The position numbers were made by a program, and so were the translations under genes. This document shows positions 55,952 to 64,000 of a stretch of 64,000 nt of DNA, in pieces. Where the stretch lies: the NCBI GenBank assembly GCA_963675135.1, contig OY776120.1, positions 27,618,001 to 27,682,000 of the forward strand, given 5' to 3'. The notes beneath the pieces were generated by a model. The model did not search any database, was not told the DNA's origin, and saw only the letters and a program-made list of their open reading frames with translations. Source of the stretch: Galeopsis tetrahit (lineage: Eukaryota > Streptophyta > Magnoliopsida > Lamiales > Lamiaceae). The first letter of the stretch is position 1. Each line of letters starts with the position of its first letter.

Positions 55952-58900
55952 GTGGAAGAAGCTGATATGTATCATACAATGATTTTGGAAGCTGGTGCTG
56001 GTAGTTCTCCAAATATGGGTGAGGAACCAACTGACGAGGCATTTCGGTTTTATGAAATGATGAAATCAGCTGATCAAGATTTGTATGATGGTTGTGATTC
56101 TCATTCCCAGTTGTCATTCAATGCTCGACTTATGGCCATCAAAACAGAGAACAAACTTTCTCAACGAGCATATCTACAGATGATACAACTGTGCAATGAG
56201 ATTTGTCCTTCAGTTAATAAGGTCCCTAAAACGGTTCATCAAAGCAAAAATCTGATGAATGATATGGGTCTGCCGGTTGAGAAGATTGATTGTTGTGTCA
56301 ATGGTTGCATATTATATTGGGGTGATGAAGACAGTAAGCTAGATAAGTGTAGGGTTTGTGGTCACCCTCGGTACAAAGAGCCACGTCGAAAAGGGCCTGG
56401 TGGTCAAACGAAGAGGACAAAGAAGAAGAAGAAGAAAGTGCCACATAAGAATATGTATTATCTTCCTATCATTCCTCGTTTAATGAGGTTATACCAGTCT
56501 AGTGCCACAACAAAACACATGACGTGGCATGCAACAAATTCATCTCCACCCGAGTCTGGAGAAATGCGACATCCTGCAGACTCTAAGGCTTGGAAACACC
56601 TTGACAAAGAATTTCCAGATTTTGCTTGTGAACCGAGGAATGTGAGGTTGGACCTTAGCACAGATGGTTTTGCTCCATTTGGAATGTATGGGAAGCAGTA
56701 TTCTTTGTGGCCGGTATTACTTACTCCGTATAATTTACCTCTGTGGATGTGCATGAAACCTCAAACTATGTTTCTGACTGTATTAGTGCCTGGTCCGTCG
56801 AATCCCAAGGATAAGCTAGATGTCTATCTTCAGCCTCTTATAAAAGACTTGATCTTTTTGTGGGAGAACGGGGTCTAGACATACGATATTTCTAGTAAGC
56901 AGAACTTCACGATGCGTGTTGCTGTATTGTGGACCATTAGCGACTTTCCTGCGTATTCTATGTTGTCCGGGTGGAGTACGGCCGGAAAGAAAGCATGCCC
57001 GTATTGTATGGAGCATTCTGAAGCTTTCAGTCTTCTGGAGAGTAGGAAATTGTTATGGTTCGATAATCATCGAAAGTTCTTGCCTCGAGATCATCCATTT
57101 CGAAGGAATAAGCAGAACTTCATTAAGAATAAAACAGTTACTAACAATGCACCGCCCATTCGGACAGGTATTTAATTTAGTTTTACATCCCTAACTCGTG
57201 AATTATACGTATATTTTCTTAATTTATAAGATGCATACATTTTTTAATCGTACATGACATAGGTTGTTAATGGAGATTGATTGGAAGGGTTTGAAAAAAC
57301 CTACATAGGAAAACGCAGAAGAACATAACAAACGAATCAAAGACGGTTGGAACAAAAATAGTATTTTTTGGGACTTGCCCTACTAGAGTTCGCTTTTGAT
57401 TCGGCATAACTTGGATGTGATGCACATTGAGAAGAATGTGTTTGATAATGTGTTCCACACAATCATGAACACGGAAGGCAGGACAAAAGATACTCCAAAG
57501 TCCCGGGATGAGTTGAATACTTTATGTTACCGTGAAGAGTTGAAAAAGGATATCGTCACAGGTAAATATCCCAAGGCTTGCTACACACTTGATAAGTCTC
57601 AGAAACAGGCATTGTGTAGATGGATTCAAGAATTGAACTTTCCGGACAACTACGTGTCAAACTTGGCTCGATGCGTAGACACAACAAAAGGAAAGGTTGC
57701 TGGGATGAAGAGTCATGATTGTCACGTGTTTATGCAACGCTTGTTACCTATTGCATTCAAGGAATATCTTCCAAATAGTGTGTGGAGGGTTATTACTGAA
57801 TTAAGTCTATTTTTCAGAGATTTAACGTCCACGACTATCAAGACAGATGATATGATTCGTTTAGAGAAAGACATTCCAGTCATTTTGTGTAAATTGTAAC
57901 GAATTTTTCCACCTAGCTTCTTTGACTCGATGGAACACTTGCCAGTTCACTTAGCATATGAAGCCAAAGTTTGTGGTCCAGTGCAATACAGGTGGATGTA
58001 CCCATTTGAAAGGTAAACTCATAATTTGTACAATGCTCAATTTTATTTGCAATTGACTTAATTTATATATATATTATTCAGGTATCTTCATAACTTGAAA
58101 CGAAATGTTAAACAAAAGGCAAATGTTGAAGCATCAATTGTGAATGCATATTTGAATGAAGAGGTTGGGATGTTTTGTTCTTATTACTTTGAGGACCATG
58201 TCAAGACGAGGTTGAGGAATGAGCCTCGTAACTACGATGGTAGATGTGAAAATAATATTAATCTAGATGTCGATGGCATGTTGTCCATATTTAAATTTGA
58301 CGGCCGACCGAAGGGCAAATACACTCAGCGGAGTTGGTTAACGGACGAAGAGTCAAAAACTGCACATACATACGTGTTATTGAATTGTGCAGAAGTTCAA
58401 CCCTACATTCAGTAAGTAGTTTCATACATGTCTCATTTATTCAATCTCATTATTAGATAATTATTATTGATAATGATATATTTTTGTGAATTAGGATGTA
58501 TATTCAACAATTAAGACAAGAAGAACAAAATATCTCAGATGCAGACATAGATGCTAGTATTCAACATAATTTTTCCATTTGGTTCCAAAAATATGTGAGT
58601 ACCAATTCAATACGTGTTATTGGAATATATATTAGTGTTCGTGTATATATAGAAATTTATATAATTTAAAGTTATTTTAAATTATAGGGTGAGTCACACG
58701 ACGTTGAGAATCCATATTTAAGGGATCTTAGCAAAGGGCCACTACGTCGAGTAAGGACTTACGACGGCTACTATGTGAATGGGTACAAATTTCATACATC
58801 TGAGTTTGCATCAAGAAGATCGACTACCAACAGTGGTGTTTGCATTAAAAGTGCAAACTACAATGCAGATGCAAGTGATTACTTTGGAGTGTTGCAAGAA

Positions 58901-59395
58901 GTCGTTGAAGTAGAATATTCGGGATATCCGACAAAGACTGTAGTGTTGTTCAAATGTGATTGGTTTGATCACACCCCCTTAGGAACAAAAATCCATTCGA
59001 ATCACAAGCTTGTGGATGTTCATCAGAGAAGAAGATATAAAGGGTATGATCCGTTTGTATTTGCCATTCAAGTGTGTCAAGTATACTACTGCACCTATCC
59101 AGGAGGATCACGTAACAATGAATGGATCGCTGTTTGCAAAGTAAAGGCAAGATCCTCGGTGGAAGGCACTGCAAAGAAAAAACATGACGAAAGTGAAGAT
59201 GCGTTTCAAACAGAAAATATAGAGACTGAAACTGAGGTGTTTGCGACAGATTTCAATCTTTTTGTAGATTTAACGGCTGCAAATCGTGATTTGATCAAAA
59301 TTGAATATGATGAATATGATGAGAAGGGGAATAAGGATGGAGATGAATATGATGATGATGATGATGATGAAGAAGAAGAAGAAGATGAAAGATGA
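55952..59395 (+). pseudogene. TNP2-like transposase of CACTA C
   Basis: Five exon segments with GT-AG borders: to 57167, 57263-58012, 58082-58411, 58495-58594 and 58688-59395. The first has VEKIDCCVNGCILYWGDED, CRVCGHPRYKEP, DLSTDGFAPFGMYGKQYSLW and TISDFPAYSMLSGWSTAGKK, the Transposase_21 (TNP2) signature. Later parts match DUF4218 (LNFPDNYVSNLARCVD, MKSHDCHVFMQRLLPIAF) and DUF4216 (SANYNADASDYFGVLQEVVE, VVLFKCDWFD). It ends in an Asp/Glu run coded by a GATGAA microsatellite. In-frame stops at about 56877, 57309, 57385 and 57897 make it non-functional. Confidence 0.9.
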
Positions 59396-59744
59396 AGATG
59401 AAGATGAAGATGATTATGAAGATGAAGATTAAATGTACGTAATTTAATTTATTTATTTGAAATTATAAATTAAGATCGACTTTTACTTCAAAAATTATTC
59501 AATCAACATATTTTTTATATATTTTTAAAGTTACAAATTAATAAATTAATTATATATGTTAAAAATAAAGTGTCTAAACTACGCATATTTTTTAGTATTT
59601 TACAACTTATCGACGGATGTGAGTAATTACAATTTTTAGAAATTAATTAAAAAAAATTACATTTACAAATTTAAAAATTACAATTTGAATACATGTGAAA
59701 GAAATAAATTAATATACATATACAATTAATATTGAAAGATAAAA

Positions 59745-59880
59745 CAAAAGAGTTATTTGTCCTCGTGGCAGATGCTCAATAATGGACACTGGTCCACTAG
59801 GGTTCAATTCCCACATAGACCAAAAAAAAAAGGTCAATTAAATAGTTGAAGAGGGGATGGGTTGGGCTTGGGCTGGGTTT
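59745..59880 (+). repeat. tRNA-like block plus G-rich tract in CACTA C
   Basis: Reads AAAGAGTTATTTGTCC, TCGTGGCAGATGCTC, then TAGGGTTCAATTCCCAC (B-box-like), ATAGACCAAAAAAAA, AATTAAATAG, and GGGTTGGGCTTGGGC. The same order is found in CACTA A on the opposite strand (4310-4080). It is either a captured SINE head or a conserved module of these CACTA families. Confidence 0.5.
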
Positions 59881-60791
59881 CGGGCTGGGTTTGGGCTTAT
59901 AATGCTCTTGGACACGGATTTTTGAATCGTGTCGAATGATTTTTGGAGACGGAAAAAATCCAATTCGAATTAGGAACGAAATTATAGACAGATTTTTGAT
60001 CAGGGGTAAAATGGACCGTACGACATTTAGACACGGATTTAGAGTCGACATAACGTCGTTTCTAATTAAGAACGAAATTAAAAATGGATTTTTGACCCGG
60101 ATGTAAAATGGGTCGTTTATCGTTTAGATACGGATTTAGAGACGATAAAATGTCGTTTCTAAATAGGAATGAAATTATAGACGGATTTTTGACCCGGATG
60201 TAAAACTAGTCGTTTATCGTTTAGATACGGATTTAGAGACGATAAAATGTCGTTGTTAAATAGAAACGACCACTACAAAAAAAGGGCGTTTTAGAGACGG
60301 ATTTACCGACGGAATTTCCGTCGGCCGCCGATGTTACCGACGGATTTGCCGACGGAAGGTCGGCCGTCCCCTTTTTCATCGTCAGTATTTTTGCCGACGG
60401 ATTTGTGAATTCCGTCGGGATTTCCGACGGATTGGCTGACGGCTTATCCGTCGGCAATGCCGACGGATTTACCGAGGGATATTCCGTCGGTATTTCGGAC
60501 AACCCGTTTAACAAACCGGGTCAACATTTCGTCGGTAATTCCGTCGGAAAGAATGGATTAAAATAATAATAAAATAAATTAGAATGAATTAAAATAATTA
60601 TAAAAGAAATTAATTTTTGAATAAATATTGATTTCGACATTCATATGCCGACGGAATTTCCGTCGGTCATATGCCGACGGAATATCCGTCGGCATTTTAC
60701 CGAGGGAAATTCCGTCAGTAAAACAAAAAAATGAATAAAAAAAAAATGATTTCGAAATTCACATATCGACGGAATATCCGTCAGTAAAACA

Positions 60792-61560
60792 AAATATTAA
60801 TAAAAAAAATATGGGTGGCCGGAGAGGCCCCGACCAGAATTTCATTTTCCGACCACAATTAATTGGCATTGGTTTGTCGAAATATAATGCATGGATACAA
60901 TAGAGGGGACAATTAATTGGCATTGGTTTGTCAAAATTACCACTAACACAAACCAATAAATTACATATACTACACTAGAATCTATAACAAATATAGGGGG
61001 CAATCCAAACAAAGAGTAGTAAAGCATCGGAAGACATTTAACTAATCGTTGCTGCAGGAAGACATTTTTGACATATTATGGAATCATCAAACCTGGAACA
61101 TATCTCGTTGCAACTGTCAATGGCTTCGGTGTGCTTGTTGAGCCCACAATTCGTCGTTTTCATCATCATCCGAAACTGAAATACAAAATCAAATCAGTTT
61201 GTTCAAACAACAAAATACAAATTGACAACTCAAAAAAAAAAAAAGGAAAGCGTACCACGGCAGAGAAAATGGGAGGACGGCGGTTTACGACGCGGAGAGA
61301 GGACGGCGGAGGGGAGGAGGAGGAGGCGCCGCCACTTCCCCCTTACTGAATTATATCCATTAAAACTGTTATGTTCCATTAAAACTGTTATGTTACCTGT
61401 AAAAGGGGAGGAAGGAGGGAGGAGGAGTGGGGGGAGAAGGTGGATACAGAGGTTTGGGTGGGGGAGGAGGCGGCGGCGGCGGCGTTGCTGGGCGAGGGAG
61501 GCGAGGAGGTGGAGGGAGGCGAGGTGGGAGAGAGGAAATTTCTAAAAGAATAGGTTTTAT
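60792..61560. other. Non-coding spacer of CACTA D
   Basis: Between the outer and inner subterminal palindromes. A direct repeat ACAATTAATTGGCATTGGTT occurs at 60856 and 60909. A G-rich, CGGAGG-rich tract lies at 61270-61530 (GGAGGAGGAGGAGGCGCC). Open frames here lack domains and are shadows of the low-complexity tract. Confidence 0.45.
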
Positions 61561-61947
61561 ATACGAGTAAATACCGACGGATTGTCCGTCGGTATTTTTC
61601 AAAAAGTAAATACCGACGGAAAGTTAATTCCGTCAGCATGTTGGCGACGGATTATCCGTCGGTATTTTCAAAAAGTAAATACCGACGGAAAGTTAATTCC
61701 GTCAGCATTTGGCGATTTTTTTTATTTTTTTTTTTAAATAATTCAATTTTTTCTATATACTAGACCTACTAAATTACCAAAATATTTTTTTAAAAAATCA
61801 CAAAATTCATTTCTTCCACATATATTAATAAATATATTGGTTGTGGCTTATATTTATAGTAAATTTAATTTTTATAATTTGTACCTAAATGATAAATAAT
61901 TAATTAACTTTTATAAAATAAGAAATAAATACATTACATTAATTGAA

Positions 61948-63365
61948 TTAATTTTCATCTTCATCGTCTTCATCCTCCTCTTCGTCCTTATCCTCCTCCT
62001 CATCATCATCATCTTCCTCATCCTCCTCCTCCTCATCATCATCTTCCTCATCCTCCTCCTCATCCTCATCTTCTTCATTCTCCTCTTCATTCTCCTCTTC
62101 ATCCTCATCTTCATCCTCTTCTTCATCCCCCTCCTCTTCACCTTCAATTTCGATTAATTGGGGATTTGCAACCGTCAAGGGTACAGAAAGATTGAAATCT
62201 CCCGTAAAGACTTCAGTTGGAGTCTCTATTTGTTCTGCTTGAAATGGAGATTCATCTTCAGTATTTTTGTCCTTTTTAGGGACTTTTACCATTGACCTTG
62301 CCTTTACTTTGCAAACAGCGTGCCATTCATAACCACGTGGAGCTCCCGGATATGTGCAGTAGTATACTTGAGATACTTGATGGGCAAATACAAATGGATC
62401 ATCCCCAACATACGCCCTTTTCGAACTAACATCAACGAGCTTGTACTCCGGGTGAATTCTTGTTCCTAGATGGCCTGAATCAAACCAATGACACTTGAAC
62501 AACACTACAGTCTTTGTTGGATATCCTGGATATTCTACTTCGACGACTTCCCGTAACACCCCAAAGTAATCACTTGCATCTGCATTGTAATTCGCACTGC
62601 TAACGCAGACGCCACTGTTGGTAGTTGCCTTTGTCGACGCATACCCAGACGTATGAAATCTGTAGCCCTTCACAATATAACCGTTGTAAGTCTTTACACG
62701 ACGTAGTGGTCCCTTGCTGAGATCTCGTAAGAATCGACTGTCTAGAGCGTTATCCCGTTCCTATACGGCTCAATTTAAAATTAATTAAAATAAATATTAA
62801 TTTATTTACGTAAAACATAATTAATTAAATGGTACTCACATAACGTTCGAACCATCGGGAAAATTCACGTTGAATACGAGCATCTATATATGCATCTGAG
62901 ATGTTTGGTTCTGCTCGTCGTAGTTCTTGAGCGTACATCCTAATTCACAACATTCAAAAACTTGGTTAATATTAAATGACATAAATGAAGTGGTATTTAA
63001 ATAGACGATTTATATATGAAATACTTACTCGATGTATGGCTGAACTTCATCACAATTCAACAACACATACGTTTGTGCTATTTCCGCCTCCGAGTTCGTC
63101 TCCCAATATCGTTCAGTGGGTTTTCCTATTGGCCGTCCCTTAGACTTGAATATGGAGAGCATTCCATCGACCTCTTCACTGATATCGTCAGCGGATGTAC
63201 CACCGAAGTTACGTGGAGCACTTCTTAACTTTGTGTTGACGTGGTCTTCAAAGTAATAAGAACAAAACATGCCAACCTCTTCATTCAAATAAGCATTCAC
63301 AATCGATGCTTCAACGTTTGCCTTTTGTTTAGCATTGCGTTTCAAGTTGTGGAGATACCTGATAT

Positions 63366-63396
<31 letters not shown>

Positions 63397-64000
63397 AAAC
63401 TTATATGAATGCATGTGTAATTGTAATGAAATAAAAAAAGTAAGATTTTACCTTTCAAATGGGTACATCCACCTGTATTGCACCGGACCACAAATTCTCG
63501 CTTCATACGCTAAGTGAACGGGTAAGTGTTCCATCGAGTTAAAGAAGCTAGGTGGAAAAATTTGTTCCAACTTACACAAAATCACTGGAATGTCTTCATC
63601 TAAACGAATCATATCATCGATCGTGATCGTTGTAGCCGTTAAATCTCTAAAAAATAGACTTAATTCAGTGATAGCCCTCCACACATTGAGAGGAAGAAGT
63701 TCTCGGAACGCAATCGGTATCAAGCGTTGCATAAATACATGACAATCATGACTCTTCATCCTTGCAACCTTACCCGTTGTTGTGTCTACGCATCGACTCA
63801 AGTTCGACACGTAGCCGTCCGGAAAGTTCAACTCCTTTATCCACCTACACAATCTTTGTTTTTGTGGCTTATCCAGTGTGTAGCTAGCCTTTGGAAATTT
63901 ACCTGTACGCTCATCCTTTTTCAACTCTGGACGGCGACAAAGAGTGTCCAAATCCTCCCGAGACTTTGGAGTGTCTTTCGTCTTGCCTTCCGTGTTCATG
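61948..64000 (-). CDS. TNP2-like transposase of CACTA D, 3' part
   Basis: Partial gene running off the right edge. Segments in order: 64000-63448 (DUF4218-like, LNFPDGYVSNLSRCVD, MKSHDCHVFMQRLIPIAF, MEHLPVHLAYEARICG), 63360-63028 (NLKRNAKQKANVEASIVNAY, EEVGMFCSYYFEDH), about 62940-62841 and 62763-61948 (DUF4216-like, SANYNADASDYFGVLREVVE, TKTVVLFKCHWFD, VYYCTYPGAP). GT-AG introns separate them (for example one starting after CCATTTGAAAG). No stop was found in the visible exons, unlike the related gene in CACTA C. It ends in a run of about 70 Asp/Glu-rich residues coded by a GA-rich microsatellite. The catalytic TNP2 core is outside the window. Confidence 0.88.

Larger units (their letters stand above)
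51412..60270 (+). mobile_element. CACTA transposon C (right end beyond the window)
   Basis: Starts CACTACAAAAAAAGCCTG in the foldback array. Subterminal units GATTAGATACGGATTT and GATTTAGAGACG recur near both sides (51480-51660 and 59925-60270). It carries a TnpA-like gene on the minus strand (54854-52106) and a TNP2-like transposase on the plus strand (55952-59395). The expected right terminus was not found before element D starts at 60271, so the end probably lies past the window, with D inserted in the tail. TNP2 has several stops. Confidence 0.88.
60271..64000 (-). mobile_element. CACTA transposon D (continues beyond the window)
   Basis: Starts CACTACAAAAAAAGGGCG at 60271, preceded by GAC. 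Subterminal units are palindromes such as GCCGACGGAATTTCCGTCGG, dense at 60290-60790 and again at 61570-61710. A TNP2-like transposase is read on the minus strand (64000 to 61948). It differs from C in its subterminal repeats but its transposase is clearly related. The other end is outside the window. Confidence 0.88.

Noticed and set aside
61222..61639. Arg/Gly/Pro-rich overlapping open frames
   Set aside because: Low-complexity GGAGGA sequence in the CACTA D spacer read in several frames; no domain or splice context.
1..64000. CRISPR arrays, operons, tRNA or rRNA genes
   Set aside because: The tandem repeats lack unique spacers of array type, and no complete tRNA cloverleaf or rRNA sequence was found; the window is plant nuclear DNA.

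Overview
This is a repeat-dense stretch of a flowering-plant nuclear genome, most likely a eudicot. The evidence is high AT content, spliceosomal introns in the transposase genes, plant-type L1 LINE, Tat-like Ty3/Gypsy, Ty1/Copia, hAT, CACTA, PIF/Harbinger and Stowaway elements, and one single-exon gene for an IDA-like secreted peptide. No bacterial or organellar genes, tRNA, rRNA or CRISPR were seen. Species cannot be named from the sequence alone. About three quarters of the window can be assigned to transposable elements, many nested, and target-site duplications (TSDs) let the order of insertion be read.

Region 1 (1-14.3 kb): a hAT-type MITE (435-1149) and a Harbinger-like element (1740-2730) precede a decayed minus-strand L1 LINE whose poly(A) end is at 2789 and whose ORF1 starts at 12132. 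The LINE was broken by a CACTA element (3497-6393) inside ORF2 and by a hAT MITE (10732-11631) inside ORF1. At its 5' side lies a solo LTR (12569-14141, TSD GAAAG) that itself holds a Harbinger MITE.

Region 2 (14.3-31.5 kb): AT-rich intergenic DNA with a palindromic foldback element (15.6 kb), a CACTA element (16076-19448) inside a MITE that abuts another MITE, several Stowaway-like MITEs, and the only convincing host gene, an IDA-like peptide precursor (25067-25306, minus). Near 30 kb is a poly(A) retroposon of unknown source with a 14-bp TSD.

Region 3 (31.66-48.19 kb): one Ty3/Gypsy element of Tat type (dual RNase H, antisense extra ORF) on the minus strand. It has a full 5' LTR at the right, a truncated 3' LTR at the left, a polypurine tract, an 85-bp tandem array, a Copia reverse-transcriptase fragment embedded beside the antisense ORF, and a 4.26-kb hAT transposon (38113-42376) inside the integrase. 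The hAT element carries a further hAT MITE (39358-40077) in its transposase: three layers.

Region 4 (48.2-64 kb): a Stowaway-like element split by a hAT MITE and by a 1-kb insertion with a 9-bp TSD, then a foldback element made of 30-bp tandem units. The foldback was entered by a large CACTA element (from 51412) with degenerate TNP2-like and TnpA-like genes. A second CACTA element (from 60271, running off the window) lies in its tail and has an apparently intact transposase gene in the visible part.

The window does not hold an operon-like system. Its interest lies in the unusual IDA-like ligand, a tRNA-like block shared by two CACTA families, a promoter-like core shared by two hAT MITEs, hairpin-forming small elements, and the clear insertion chronology.
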